64,000 bases of DNA from assembly GCF_009792895.1 (NCBI RefSeq), contig NZ_WSSC01000001.1:1-64000 (forward strand), read 5' to 3'. Each line of letters starts with the position of its first letter. Positions within the stretch are counted from its first letter, which is position 1. The position numbers and the translations under genes are program-made. Below, in pieces: positions 16,514 to 25,889 of this stretch. Under the pieces are notes generated by a model. The model worked only from the letters and a program-made list of their open reading frames with translations, had not been told where the DNA came from and did no database searches. The DNA is from Pigmentibacter ruber (GTDB lineage Bacteria; Bdellovibrionota_B; Oligoflexia; Silvanigrellales; Silvanigrellaceae).

Positions 16514-16964
16514 AATTTCCATTTTTCTTAAAAAATCTATATAAAAATAAGCCTGACCAAAGAAATAGTGAAAGGATATATAGACCCCCTCCAATTGCAG
16601 AAATTGCTGTTGGATAAGATATTTTACCTATTTCATTTGGATTGAATGCTTCTAAAATAAGGCCAGCTCCAAAGATTGGAATTGAAAAAAGAAAAGTTAA
16701 AATATTGCTTTTAATTAAACGCTTGGAAAAATATGGTGCAATAAAATTTAGTGATAATCCTAGAAGTATAGCACTGTAGCCCATAACATTCATATGTGCG
16801 TGAGCTGATTTTAATAATGCTCTTTGTATTTGCATAAATTCAGAAGATGGGATTTGGCTAATAGTCATTTGTTGAATTAAAACTGCTAAAATACTTCCAA
16901 AAATACTCCAAGCCGCAATCCAAAAGAAACCTAAGCCTATTAAAAGAAATTTGTATTTTTGCAA
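16506..16964 (-). CDS. Four-helix integral membrane protein
   Basis: A 152-residue protein with four predicted membrane helices (about 7-30, 55-75, 87-105, 118-143). A short motif SAHAHMNVMGY opens helix 2, with two histidines that could bind haem or metal, and RFFKKNGNYE ends it. The histidine motif recalls haem-bearing membrane helices, but I cannot assign a family. It overlaps the downstream glycosyltransferase by 8 bases, so the two are translationally coupled. It is divergent from scpA across a 180-base spacer. Confidence 0.7.
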   Translation of the reverse strand: MQKYKFLLIGLGFFWIAAWSIFGSILAVLIQQMTISQIPSSEFMQIQRALLKSAHAHMNVMGYSAILLGLSLNFIAPYFSKRLIKSNILTFLFSIPIFGAGLILEAFNPNEIGKISYPTAISAIGGGLYILSLFLWSGLFLYRFFKKNGNYE

Positions 16965-17144
16965 AACCTTCCCTTTATATTATTTAGCAAAAAAGTAGAG
17001 CAAATTTGATATTTGCATTAAATTTAATTTACTATGTATTAAACGACTTTACATCTTCTTTGCCAAAGGTTTAATCCTTAGCAACAATCTTCATGTATCT
17101 CAATTTGAGGAACATGAAAATATATAAAGAAATGGTATAATTAA

Positions 17145-17930
17145 ATGCATCTACGGTTAGAAAGTTTTGATGGTCCTCTAGATCTCCTTTTGCATCTCAT
17201 TAAGGCGCAAGAGTTAAACATCTTTAATATTCCAATTGTTATGATTACTGAGCAGTATTTAGGCTTTTTGAAGCAAGTACCTGAACTTGATTTTCTCACA
17301 GCTGGCGAATATTTAGCCATGGCTGCTCAATTGATTGAAATTAAGGCTAATTTACTAGTACCTGTATTGCAAAATAAATCTCAAACAGACGCAGAAAATT
17401 TAGCACAAGTATCAGAAGAAGATCCTAGAAAAGATTTGGTGCAGCAATTACTTGAATTTGAAGCATATAAGAAGGCCTCAGAAGTATTACAACAATTAAA
17501 TTCAGTGGCACAAGATCATTTTCCAACTGCTGAATATAAAAGACGTGAAGATGAGTTTTCTGCTTTTGAACATCCAATAAAAGGAAATCCTTTTGATTTA
17601 ATTATTGCTTTTGAAAAAGTATTATTAAAGTTTTCTAATAAATCTACGCCAAAAGTAGTGGTTCGTGCTCAAAAAATTACCATTCAACAAAAAATGGAAT
17701 TTATTAAAAAGAAACTTTCTGAAATTGATTCAATAACTTTAAAATTATTATTCACTGAATGCTCTTCAAGATATGAACTAATAGTGTTAATAATGGCACT
17801 TTTAGAATTATGTAAAGCCAATCACGTAAATGTTTTCCAAGCAACAATGTTTGCAGATGTGGAAATTTCTAAGGGGTTAAAGTTTTTTGATGATACTTCT
17901 ACTCTTCAAGAAACTGAAGAGTTGACTTGA
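17145..17930 (+). CDS. scpA: Segregation and condensation protein A
   Basis: A 261-residue kleisin subunit of the Smc-ScpAB condensin. The diagnostic N-terminal FDGPLDLLLHLIKAQELNI is followed by the family's helical middle (LAMAAQLIEIKANLLVP) and a C-terminal winged-helix region. The start is fixed by an in-frame TAA directly before the ATG; no good ribosome binding site is visible. Unlike the usual arrangement, scpB is not adjacent but lies 42 kb away (59109). The 3' end overlaps the convergent gene at 17899 by 32 bases. Confidence 0.93.
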   Translation: MHLRLESFDGPLDLLLHLIKAQELNIFNIPIVMITEQYLGFLKQVPELDFLTAGEYLAMAAQLIEIKANLLVPVLQNKSQTDAENLAQVSEEDPRKDLVQQLLEFEAYKKASEVLQQLNSVAQDHFPTAEYKRREDEFSAFEHPIKGNPFDLIIAFEKVLLKFSNKSTPKVVVRAQKITIQQKMEFIKKKLSEIDSITLKLLFTECSSRYELIVLIMALLELCKANHVNVFQATMFADVEISKGLKFFDDTSTLQETEELT

Positions 17931-18945
17931 CATATTCGCGATAAGCAACACTTAAAGGATATTCTGTATCATTTAATCGCATTTCTAGTCTTGCTCTTGT
18001 AATATTTTCTTTACTTATTGATTGATTTAAATTGTGAATTTCTTCATCTATTAAATCATTGAATGAAACTTTGTTACTGTTTTGTTCAAACATTTTCTTT
18101 TGTAGAGTTTTAATATTCAAAGAGTCTTCGTTTTTTCTTGATAATTGATAGCCTAATCTGTCAATAAAAACTTGATTTTCAAAAAACTTTTCATTTGCCT
18201 GAATTTCTTGTTTAGTTTTTTCATGATTTATAATAATTACTTTTAAAAGTTTTGCTAAGAAAATACTTTTATCATAAGTTTCATCAGTTGTATAACTCAT
18301 CAAATTTTCTTTTAATAAGATTAAATTAAAGCGAAATTTTTCATCTTTTAAGTTTAAAAAATAGAAATAAGCATTTGCAACTGTTTCTAATTTATTTAAT
18401 ATGAGATAAAATCCAGCATTAATTGTATCTTCTTGCCAATAAGTGAGCGGCGCAAATAAATCTTCTTTTCTAAGAGCTATTTTTGAAAATATTATTTTAT
18501 TGATTTCTAAAAAAATATAATCCAAATTAAAATCTAAATTTATATCCTTTTCTATTTGTTCTATAAACATTAATGCCCTTGAACATTTTACAGTTGATGA
18601 GGGTATTTGGTTGATATTGTTGATTCCCTTTTTTGCATTATGAATTAAAATTTTTTTCACTTCTTTTACTAATGAGCAATACAGCTGATAAAAATCTTTA
18701 AACATTAAAAAACTAAGGTACTGTCTTGCTAGGGGAATTCCCAAAGCAAAATCAAACTCTTTTACTATATCTTTGAAGTTTATTTCCCCTTTCTGCGTTT
18801 GGAGTAGTTGTTCAAGATGTATAAAATCAATAAATTGAGATTCGCCACCATCAATCAGGCAATAGGAAGTTTTAACGATAAATTGTACACATTCCTGGTA
18901 TGGATTGAAATTTATGAATTGATTTGAATTTTCTTTGTTGACCAC
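17899..18945 (-). CDS. Hypothetical cytoplasmic helical protein
   Basis: A 348-residue protein with no signal peptide or membrane segments and mostly helical composition rich in Lys, Ile, Leu and Asn. I recognise no domain. Its last 11 codons overlap the end of scpA on the other strand. It is divergent from rplM with a 302-base spacer. It may be a lineage-specific protein; the long intact frame and consistent codon use support it being real. Confidence 0.6.
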   Translation of the reverse strand: MVNKENSNQFINFNPYQECVQFIVKTSYCLIDGGESQFIDFIHLEQLLQTQKGEINFKDIVKEFDFALGIPLARQYLSFLMFKDFYQLYCSLVKEVKKILIHNAKKGINNINQIPSSTVKCSRALMFIEQIEKDINLDFNLDYIFLEINKIIFSKIALRKEDLFAPLTYWQEDTINAGFYLILNKLETVANAYFYFLNLKDEKFRFNLILLKENLMSYTTDETYDKSIFLAKLLKVIIINHEKTKQEIQANEKFFENQVFIDRLGYQLSRKNEDSLNIKTLQKKMFEQNSNKVSFNDLIDEEIHNLNQSISKENITRARLEMRLNDTEYPLSVAYREYVKSTLQFLEE

Positions 18946-19247
18946 GATGAATCTTCCCGTTATAAAGCAAAATCTGCGGCAAATTTTTGCGCGAAGAGTT
19001 CTGCTAGTGTTAAGTTATTAATCATACAGCACTATTCTACTCTTAATGCTAAATTGTGTCACTGCTTCTGAAGGAACTCCACGCCTTTTTGTGTGGTGGC
19101 ATAAGCGGTTGAAATTATTGTTTTATATTTGTATGCGTTGAGATAACGCCCAAGACAGATAAGTGAAACAACATAAAGATACTCGCAGAAATAATGTAAC
19201 TAGTTGAATTTATTATTTAAATTCTTAATTGTTAGTGGAGATTAGAA
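18946..19247 (+). promoter_or_regulatory. Leader/promoter region of rplM-rpsI
   Basis: This 302-base spacer between divergent genes contains TTGAAA (19109-19114), 17 bases, then TATGCG, a possible but weak promoter, and GTGGAGA as ribosome binding site just before rplM. It is less AT-biased than other spacers in the window, so an L13-type leader RNA is possible, though I cannot fold one convincingly. Confidence 0.3.
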
Positions 19248-19694
19248 ATGAATACTACATACTCTGCCAAAGCTTCTGAAATTCAGAAGAAATGGTATAT
19301 CGTTGATGCTGAAGGCAAAACCCTAGGACGTTTAGCAAGCCAAATCGCTTATGTTTTGCGTGGAAAGCATAAACCAACATTTACACCTCACATGGATATG
19401 GGTGACAATGTTATTGTTATAAATGCTGAAAAAGTTGTTTTATCATCAAATAAAGAACTTACTAAGCTCTATCACCGTCATACAGGCTTTTTTGGTGGTA
19501 TTAAAACTCAGAATGCTGCTGAAATACGTGCTACTAATCCTGAGCGTTTATTAGAGCTTGCTGTGAAGGGAATGCTTCCACATAATCGTTTGGGCAGTGA
19601 ATGCTACCGCCATCTTAAAGTATATGTTGGCAAAGAGCATCCACATGCGGCTCAAAATCCGCAAGCATTACCTGAACGTACACTTAAAAACTAA
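19248..19694 (+). CDS. rplM: 50S ribosomal protein L13
   Basis: A 148-residue protein matching L13 over its whole length. Visible motifs are [52 protein letters not shown] and the [12 protein letters not shown] segment. It assembles early in the large subunit. GTGGAGA precedes the ATG. It is the first gene of the standard rplM-rpsI operon, and rpsI starts 27 bases after its stop. Codon choice is less AT-extreme than in neighbouring genes, as expected for high expression. Confidence 0.97.
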   Translation: MNTTYSAKASEIQKKWYIVDAEGKTLGRLASQIAYVLRGKHKPTFTPHMDMGDNVIVINAEKVVLSSNKELTKLYHRHTGFFGGIKTQNAAEIRATNPERLLELAVKGMLPHNRLGSECYRHLKVYVGKEHPHAAQNPQALPERTLKN

Positions 19695-19721
19695 TAAGCG
19701 ATTAAAATGAGGGAGCCTAAA

Positions 19722-20117
19722 ATGGCAGTTAAATATATATCTGGCGTAGGTAAACGTAAGACATCTATCGCTCGTGTTTATTTGGTTAAAGATGGTAAAG
19801 GTACCATTACAATCAATCACCGTTCTCTTGAAGACTACTTTAAACGTCCAACTTCTCGTATGGTAGTTGAACAACCTTTAAACTTAACTCAGACTTTAGG
19901 TAAAGTAGATATCAATGTAAGAGTTATTGGCGGTGGGTTATCTGGGCAAGCTGGGGCAATTCGCCATGGCATTACAAATGCTCTTTTAAACTTAAATCCA
20001 GAGTTCCGTTCAATTCTTAAACCTGCAAGTCTTATCACTCGCGATGACCGTATCAAAGAGCGTAAGAAATATGGTTTACGTTCTGCGCGTGCACGTTTCC
20101 AATTCTCAAAACGTTAA
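19722..20117 (+). CDS. rpsI: 30S ribosomal protein S9
   Basis: A 131-residue S9 protein. The N-terminal [15 protein letters not shown], central [15 protein letters not shown] and the basic C-terminus ending RARFQFSKR, which reaches the P-site tRNA, are all present. I use the ATG at 19722 with AGGGAG seven bases before it; an in-frame ATG five codons earlier would destroy that ribosome binding site's spacing. It is followed by a strong terminator. Confidence 0.97.
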   Translation: MAVKYISGVGKRKTSIARVYLVKDGKGTITINHRSLEDYFKRPTSRMVVEQPLNLTQTLGKVDINVRVIGGGLSGQAGAIRHGITNALLNLNPEFRSILKPASLITRDDRIKERKKYGLRSARARFQFSKR

Positions 20118-20140
20118 GAGAAATTTTTCTCAAAAACAGA

Positions 20141-20184
20141 AAACCCCTGCCTTGGGAATACATTCTTCAGGCAGGGGTTTTTTT
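20141..20184 (+). terminator. Rho-independent terminator of rplM-rpsI
   Basis: A 12-bp stem AAACCCCTGCCT / AGGCAGGGGTTT (20141-20152 with 20169-20180) is followed by T residues. The A-run on its left side may let it also serve the convergent pepA gene. Confidence 0.93.
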
Positions 20185-20237
20185 ATTAGGATGGATATGT
20201 AATTTTAATAGAATCTGTTTTTGAACTACAAGTTAAA

Positions 20238-21767
20238 TTATTTTGCTAGTATTCGAGCAATTTCTGTTACTAATTGAACTCCGTAGCCTGAGCTCTGTTT
20301 CCGAATATAGCCAATTGAGTGGTTGTCATTAGCAACTCCAGCAATATCTATGTGCGCAAAAGGAATATTATTAGTAAATTCATTTAAAAAAGCAGCACCA
20401 ACCATACTACCAGCTGAGCCCCTAGTATTCCCAATGTTTATGATATCAGAAATTGAACCTTTAATATCATCTATAATTTCATCCCAAATTGGGAGTGGAT
20501 AAGCTCTTTCGCCAGTAGAATCGGCAGCAGTCATAATAATTTTTTCAAGTTCAGGATGAAATGCGAAAACACCGGCTCCAACATGTCCAAATGTTGTGAT
20601 CATAGCGCCAGTCAAAGTTGAAAATTCAACGATATAGTCTGGTTTTAGCTCTTTAGCTGCAAAATATAATGCATCGCTAAGAACGACTCTGCCCTCTGCA
20701 TCTGTATTTAAGATTTCTATTGTTTTACCAGAAAGTGAAGTAATGACATCGCCAACTCTATAGGAATGGGCATCGATCATGTTTTCACACAAAGCAGCTA
20801 TTGCATAAACTTTAACTGGAAGTTTTAATTTAGCAATTGCTAAAATAGAGCTTAACGTAACAGCGGCTCCTGACATGTCATATTTCATCCCTTCTTGGCT
20901 AGTGGATGGTGTCTTTACAGAATAACCGCCGGTATCCATTGTTAGCCCTTTACCAACGAACGCTATAGATTTATTATATTTTTCTGGAGAATACTCAATT
21001 ACAACAAACTGTGGTTCATTTGCACTTCCGCTTGATACAGCAAGCATTGCATTAAAACCTTTTTCGCGAAGTTTTTCTGCACCCCAAATATCAACTTTCA
21101 ATCCAAGTTTTTTAGCCTGCTCTAGTGCTTGATGTGCTACAAATTTAGGTGTTGCAACATTTGGAGGGGAGTCTTGTAAAAGACGACAAAAATTTATGGA
21201 GTCCTCAAGATGTTTTGTTTCGTCTAAGGATTTCTCAAAGTTTTGAACTGTGTTGATAAAATTTAAATGAATTGGTTTTTCAAGCTCTAATTTAGTTTCT
21301 TCTTTCATATTAGAATTTGGGTATTTATACATTCCCATATTAAATCCAATTTGGCATTGGGCTATTAATTCTTTTGTATTACACAGCTGTGATGAACAAT
21401 GAAAAAAAATTGTGTTCGCTTTTAAAGACAAAGAGATTTCAGCACATTTGATTCCTATTTGTCTAGATCTTGCAGGCATATAATTTAATTTATTACCTGC
21501 ACCAACTAGTAATACTCTTTTTGCTGATTTTTGATTCAAAACAAGTGAAGTAGATGTTTGTAGCCATTTGCCTTCAAAATCACCTAACCCAATTAAATTT
21601 GAAATGGTACCATTCATTTCATTATCCAGTGATAAAATATTTTTGGACTTTATTTGTCCCTTTTCTATATCTTGTTCGTCAATTATAATAATTGCAAGAT
21701 CTGGAGTTTGATTATTAGGCTGTGAGTTATTTGTAATATGAAGTGGTTTTAATTGTGGCAGTAACAT
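20238..21767 (-). CDS. pepA: Leucyl aminopeptidase (M17)
   Basis: A 509-residue cytosolic dinuclear-metal aminopeptidase that removes N-terminal residues from peptides. The M17 signature NTDAEGR is present in the correct context (EILNTDAEGRVVLSDAL), with the metal- and substrate-binding KGLTMDTGGYSVK and KYDMSGAA segments. Length is normal for the family. AGGAAG precedes the ATG. It is convergent with rpsI and divergent from mtgA. PepA homologues can also bind DNA (XerCD recombination, carAB control), but nothing here shows that role. Confidence 0.93.
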   Translation of the reverse strand: MLLPQLKPLHITNNSQPNNQTPDLAIIIIDEQDIEKGQIKSKNILSLDNEMNGTISNLIGLGDFEGKWLQTSTSLVLNQKSAKRVLLVGAGNKLNYMPARSRQIGIKCAEISLSLKANTIFFHCSSQLCNTKELIAQCQIGFNMGMYKYPNSNMKEETKLELEKPIHLNFINTVQNFEKSLDETKHLEDSINFCRLLQDSPPNVATPKFVAHQALEQAKKLGLKVDIWGAEKLREKGFNAMLAVSSGSANEPQFVVIEYSPEKYNKSIAFVGKGLTMDTGGYSVKTPSTSQEGMKYDMSGAAVTLSSILAIAKLKLPVKVYAIAALCENMIDAHSYRVGDVITSLSGKTIEILNTDAEGRVVLSDALYFAAKELKPDYIVEFSTLTGAMITTFGHVGAGVFAFHPELEKIIMTAADSTGERAYPLPIWDEIIDDIKGSISDIINIGNTRGSAGSMVGAAFLNEFTNNIPFAHIDIAGVANDNHSIGYIRKQSSGYGVQLVTEIARILAK

Positions 21768-21851
21768 AAAAACTTCCTTTTATTTTTAAGTAGTTATTGT
21801 TATTTCGCAAGGCTATCATGCAATCATTCTTTGTTTTTAGCAAGGATAACT

Positions 21852-22829
21852 ATGAGAATTTTTTCTTTTTATTTTTGGGTTTTACAGTTACCTCTAGTAG
21901 TCATATTCTTCTTTTTTGTTTGGTTTATTCCTTGGGTTTTTGTTTTACATTTAGGATTTCTTATTTATTTTCCTTATAAAGAAGATGGACTAACTAGATT
22001 TTTTCGAATTACAGGTCCAGTTATCGGTATTTTTTCAAAAACATGGGTAAATAAAAAAGAAATTCCAAATGCTTGTAAAGCAGCTTTGATTGCCTCTGAA
22101 GATGGGAAATTTTATCAACATAATGGAATAGATATTGAAAGTATTCAAAAAATTGTAAAAGATAAAAGTAAAGCAACTAAACAAAAAAGGGGTGGGTCAA
22201 CAATTACTCAACAATTAGTTAAAAATGCATTTCTTTCAAGAGATAGAAGTTATATAAGAAAAACAAGAGAATTAATTGGAGCTATTTTGTTAGATGCAAC
22301 AATAGCAAAAGATAAACAAATTGAATGGTATCTTAATATAGTAGAATTTGGACCAAATACATATGGATTAGAAAATGCAGCACAAAGATATTTTAAAATT
22401 GATGCAAAAAAATTATCTCCATCTCAATGTGTTGCATTAATAGCAATTTTACCATCTCCAAAAAAATGGAATCAAAGTTTAGAAAAGAAAAAATTAACTC
22501 AATTTTTTATACATAGATACAGACAAATTTCAAATAATATTATTGAAATGCATATTGCTTCAAGAAAAGAAAAAATTGATATCAAACAAATGAATTTAGG
22601 TTTTTCATACAAAAAAGAGAATTTACCACAGCAATTTGAGCCAGTACCTCCTCCAGAGGCAACTGAAAATAAGAATGCACAAAATTCTTCTGAAGAAGAG
22701 CAGATAAAAATTGATAGTACAGATAAATTTAAAGATAATAGTCAGATAGAGGGTCAAGTTAAAGATACAACTCCATCTGGTGTAGATTCTGACGAAAGTC
22801 TTAATGATATAGAAAATAGTGATGAATAA
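21852..22829 (+). CDS. mtgA: Monofunctional peptidoglycan transglycosylase
   Basis: A protein of about 325 residues with one N-terminal membrane anchor and a GT51 domain that polymerises lipid II into glycan strands. Motifs are AALIASEDGKFYQHNGID (catalytic Glu), RGGSTITQQLVKNAF, RKTRELIGAILLD, EWYLNIVEFG and AAQRYF. No transpeptidase domain follows, so it is MtgA-like rather than a class A PBP. The C-terminal 70 residues are a charged, Glu/Asp/Ser-rich tail, longer than in E. coli MtgA. The start at 21852 has AAGGA five bases upstream; an upstream ATG lacks one. Confidence 0.9.
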   Translation: MRIFSFYFWVLQLPLVVIFFFFVWFIPWVFVLHLGFLIYFPYKEDGLTRFFRITGPVIGIFSKTWVNKKEIPNACKAALIASEDGKFYQHNGIDIESIQKIVKDKSKATKQKRGGSTITQQLVKNAFLSRDRSYIRKTRELIGAILLDATIAKDKQIEWYLNIVEFGPNTYGLENAAQRYFKIDAKKLSPSQCVALIAILPSPKKWNQSLEKKKLTQFFIHRYRQISNNIIEMHIASRKEKIDIKQMNLGFSYKKENLPQQFEPVPPPEATENKNAQNSSEEEQIKIDSTDKFKDNSQIEGQVKDTTPSGVDSDESLNDIENSDE

Positions 22830-22882
22830 TTAGATAATTTTTTCAAAAATATCATTATGTTTAATCTATTGGCAGGTTTCAC

Positions 22883-22911
22883 TTGACCTCAATTCTAAGC
22901 TTATGTATTAA
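22883..22911 (+). promoter_or_regulatory. Candidate sigma-70 promoter for the binding protein at 22998
   Basis: TTGACC (22883-22888), exactly 17 bases, then TATTAA (22906-22911). It lies in the spacer after mtgA and about 87 bases before the next start codon. Confidence 0.55.
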
Positions 22912-22997
22912 GTTTTCGTTTGTTGATAGACTATCACTACAAAATCATTTTTGTTTTAAGGCATTTTGGCAATAGCTTCTGACTAAGGGGATTCAAA

Positions 22998-23846
22998 ATG
23001 AACGCAAGTTTTAGAAAGTTGTTTCTGCACGCTTTTTTTCTAATCTCAACAATTCCCTCATTTCATTTCAATGCTTTTGCTGCAAATTCTGATGAAAATA
23101 AAAAAGAAGATGTAAGTTTACAAAAGATCAAAACAGAAAAAGTTTTAAAAGTTTGTTCCGATGCAGGATTCCTTCCATTTGAAATGAAAACTCAAAAAGG
23201 GGATTGGATAGGTTTTGATGTTGATATGATGAAAGAATTTGCTAAAACTCTTTCAGTAGAACTTAAAATGATTCAAATTAGTTTTGATGGCATTATACCG
23301 GCACTTATTTCTGCAAAATGCGATCTTATAGCTGCAGGTATGACAGTTACTACTGAACGTAAAGCAATGGTTCTGTTTAGTGATTCTACTTTTACTAGTG
23401 GATTAAGTATTGCTATTAAAAATAATGAAAAAAATAAGAATGAATTTAAAGATCTTAATTCTTTAGATAAAGCTGGGATAAAAATAGCAGTAAAAACTGG
23501 TTATACTAGTGATATTTATTTATCTAAAACCTTAAAAAAAGCACAAATTTTAAAATTTGATCAAGATGCTGATTTAGTTTTAGCAGTTATGCAGGGACGT
23601 GCTAATGCTTTTGTTTCAGATACAACTTATGTTGATTTAATGGATAAGGGAAATAAAAATAAATTTATTATTCTACCAACTAAAGTAGTAGCTGAAAGTT
23701 TTTCTATTGCTGCTAAAAAAGATGATCTCATATTAATCAATAAATTTAATTCTTTCCTAAAACAATGGAAAGAAAATGGTGGATATGAAAAAGCAAGAAA
23801 ATATTATTTTGTAGACCAAGTATGGCGTTCGCAAGTTGCAAACTAA
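22998..23846 (+). CDS. Periplasmic amino-acid-type solute-binding protein
   Basis: A 282-residue SBP family 3 protein with a signal peptide (cleavage near ..NAFA/ANS). Family motifs are LKVCSDAGFLPFEMK, WIGFDVDMMKEFAK, DGIIPALISAKCDLIAAGMTVTTER and AVKTGYTSDIYL. It captures a polar amino acid or similar ligand in the periplasm. No ABC permease or ATPase is next to it, so it either serves a transporter encoded elsewhere or acts as a sensor. It has its own promoter-like sequence. Confidence 0.88.
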   Translation: MNASFRKLFLHAFFLISTIPSFHFNAFAANSDENKKEDVSLQKIKTEKVLKVCSDAGFLPFEMKTQKGDWIGFDVDMMKEFAKTLSVELKMIQISFDGIIPALISAKCDLIAAGMTVTTERKAMVLFSDSTFTSGLSIAIKNNEKNKNEFKDLNSLDKAGIKIAVKTGYTSDIYLSKTLKKAQILKFDQDADLVLAVMQGRANAFVSDTTYVDLMDKGNKNKFIILPTKVVAESFSIAAKKDDLILINKFNSFLKQWKENGGYEKARKYYFVDQVWRSQVAN

Positions 23847-23948
23847 TTTAATAAGACTGTTTCCTTTCTTTCCAAAAACCAAAAATTTTATTTATATTCT
23901 TTTTCATAATCAACGATTCACTTAGATTTTTCTTAGGAGAGTTTTTGA

Positions 23949-24926
23949 ATGAATAAGAAAATTATGAATGCACCAAAATTTAAAGTCGCTTGGTGGTTAA
24001 AAAATAGACATTTGCAAACACTATATCCTGTATTTTTTTCTGGCGGTAAAAAAATAAGATTAATACGAGAAAAAGTAGAGTTAGAAGATGGAGATTTTTT
24101 GAGTCTAGATTGGATTCCAAATTATAATCCAAAAAAGCCTATTATTCTCTTTTTGCATGGATTAGAAGGTTCATCGAAATCACCCTACATTCAAAGAATG
24201 ATGAAAAAAGCAGTAAGTAAAAATTATAATGCTGCTTGCCTAAATTTTAGAGGCTGTGATGGTCAAGTAAATATCAAACTAAAGTCTTATCATGCAGGAG
24301 AAACAAGTGATTTAAATACAGTTGTAAAAAAAATAATGGCTAAATTAACAGCTGAACAAAAATTATATATTGTAGGATACTCTTTGGGAGCTAATGTATT
24401 ATTAAAATGGCTTGCTGAAAGTGATTTAGCAAATTCTATTTCAAAAGCCATCGCTGTTTCTGTTCCATTTGAATTAGCAGGTTCAGCTGCTGCTTTAGGA
24501 AAAGGTTTTTCTAAAATATATGAATGGTGGTTATTAAGATGTTTAAAACAGAGTTTAAAAAGAAAAAAATCAATATTATTAGAAAATAATTTTATATATA
24601 AAGAAAAAGATATAAATAATTTTTGGGAATTTGATAATCTAATCACTGCTAAAATAAATGGATTTAAAGATGTTTATGACTACTATGAAAAATCAAGTTC
24701 TCGACAATTTATCAAAAAAATCACGGTAGAAACTTTGATAGTACATGCATTAGATGATCCCTTTCTTTCGCAAGAAAATATTCCTCAAAAAAATGAAATA
24801 AATAATTCTGTAAAACTTGAAATTACAACGCAAGGTGGACATTTGGGATTTGTTGAAGGCCGGATCCCTTTTCTCCCAAAGTATTGGATTGACGATAGAG
24901 TCTATGAATTTATTGAAAATGACTAA
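23949..24926 (+). CDS. YheT-family alpha/beta hydrolase
   Basis: A 325-residue protein of the YheT/ABHD1-3-like hydrolase group. Near the N-terminus is NRHLQTLYPVFF, typical of the family. It is followed by the oxyanion region FLHGLEGSSKSPYIQ, NFRGCDG, the nucleophile elbow GYSLGANV, an aspartate in ALDDPFL and the histidine in GGHLGFVEG, giving a full Ser-Asp-His triad. Substrates are probably lipid esters. TTAGGAGAG precedes the start. It is a single-gene unit. Confidence 0.85.
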   Translation: MNKKIMNAPKFKVAWWLKNRHLQTLYPVFFSGGKKIRLIREKVELEDGDFLSLDWIPNYNPKKPIILFLHGLEGSSKSPYIQRMMKKAVSKNYNAACLNFRGCDGQVNIKLKSYHAGETSDLNTVVKKIMAKLTAEQKLYIVGYSLGANVLLKWLAESDLANSISKAIAVSVPFELAGSAAALGKGFSKIYEWWLLRCLKQSLKRKKSILLENNFIYKEKDINNFWEFDNLITAKINGFKDVYDYYEKSSSRQFIKKITVETLIVHALDDPFLSQENIPQKNEINNSVKLEITTQGGHLGFVEGRIPFLPKYWIDDRVYEFIEND

Positions 24927-25062
24927 TATTTTTTTATAAATTGTTGGATTATTATCTAAAAATTTTTAAACTTAAATCGTTATGTTTATTTGACCATTCT
25001 TTGTAAAAAAAGTATAAATATGTCCACATGTATTGTTATTTTCTTTATTTGGAGTTTGTAAC

Positions 25063-25878
25063 CTGAAATTTGCTTTTTTACTCTTACTTTTGATTATTCT
25101 TTTTATCTTTTTTTTAAGATTGTTCTTGAAAAGTAACGAAAAAAGTAACAAAAAAAGTATTCAAAAAAATGATACTCTTTCTGAAACAGAGTGGATAAAA
25201 AAGAGTAATACAAATCAAATTAATAATTTTAAGAATGATATGGAAAAAATTTCTAAAGAATGGAACTATATTTTGAAATTAATTGAAAATAATATTCAAG
25301 AAATTTATAAAAAAAGAGAAGAATTAAATTTTAATAAGGAAAATATTCAAAGAAAAGCTAAAAATATTCAAAAAATTATGGATGAGTTATTGTTTAATTA
25401 TAATAAAAATTCTTCTAATATTTTAAAAAATGAATATATAAAACATTCTATGGAATTAGAAAAACTGCAAAATGAAATTCAAACAATTGAGAAACAAATT
25501 ATTGAATATAATGATGTATTGCAAATCCTTGTTGAAAAAAATAATAGTGTTCAACTTGAGTTTGATAGTTTTAAACAATCTTATTCTCATGAAATATCTA
25601 AAACTGAAATATTTGAGAAAATTAATTTGATAAGCAATGAGTTTGATAGATTGAAAACAGTAGAATATCAAAAATTTTTGACTTCATTAGCTATTTATAA
25701 ATCCGAAAATATTTTAGAAAAAAATGATGATTTTAATGAAAGCCTATTAAAATGTGGAAAAGAAAAACAACATATTGATAAAATGAATGAAAATTTAGCA
25801 TTTGAAAATTTGTTTTTTGGTTCTGGAACAGAGGATAAAAAGCAATCCCAAAAAACTGTTGATCATTTATTTAAATAA
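25063..25878 (+). CDS. Membrane-anchored coiled-coil protein, probable CTG start
   Basis: A protein of about 271 residues with one N-terminal membrane helix (about residues 3-23). A long charged coiled coil rich in Lys, Glu, Asn and Ile follows to residue about 200, with a short acidic C-terminus. The frame is open from a TTG at 25033, but the only good ribosome binding site, GGAG at 25051-25054, points to CTG at 25063, giving a clean membrane-anchor start. I recognise no family. The next gene, a VWA protein, follows after 11 bases with AAGGAG, so the two are one operon and probably one complex. Confidence 0.6.
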   Translation: MKFAFLLLLLIILFIFFLRLFLKSNEKSNKKSIQKNDTLSETEWIKKSNTNQINNFKNDMEKISKEWNYILKLIENNIQEIYKKREELNFNKENIQRKAKNIQKIMDELLFNYNKNSSNILKNEYIKHSMELEKLQNEIQTIEKQIIEYNDVLQILVEKNNSVQLEFDSFKQSYSHEISKTEIFEKINLISNEFDRLKTVEYQKFLTSLAIYKSENILEKNDDFNESLLKCGKEKQHIDKMNENLAFENLFFGSGTEDKKQSQKTVDHLFK

Positions 25879-25889
25879 GGAGTATTTAA

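Noticed and set aside
16514..16594. Extended N-terminus of the glycosyltransferase (start at 16594)
   Set aside because: It lies inside the upstream membrane-protein gene and encodes no family sequence.
17136..17141. TATAAT as the scpA promoter
   Set aside because: It ends three bases before the ATG, so a transcript from it would start inside the gene.
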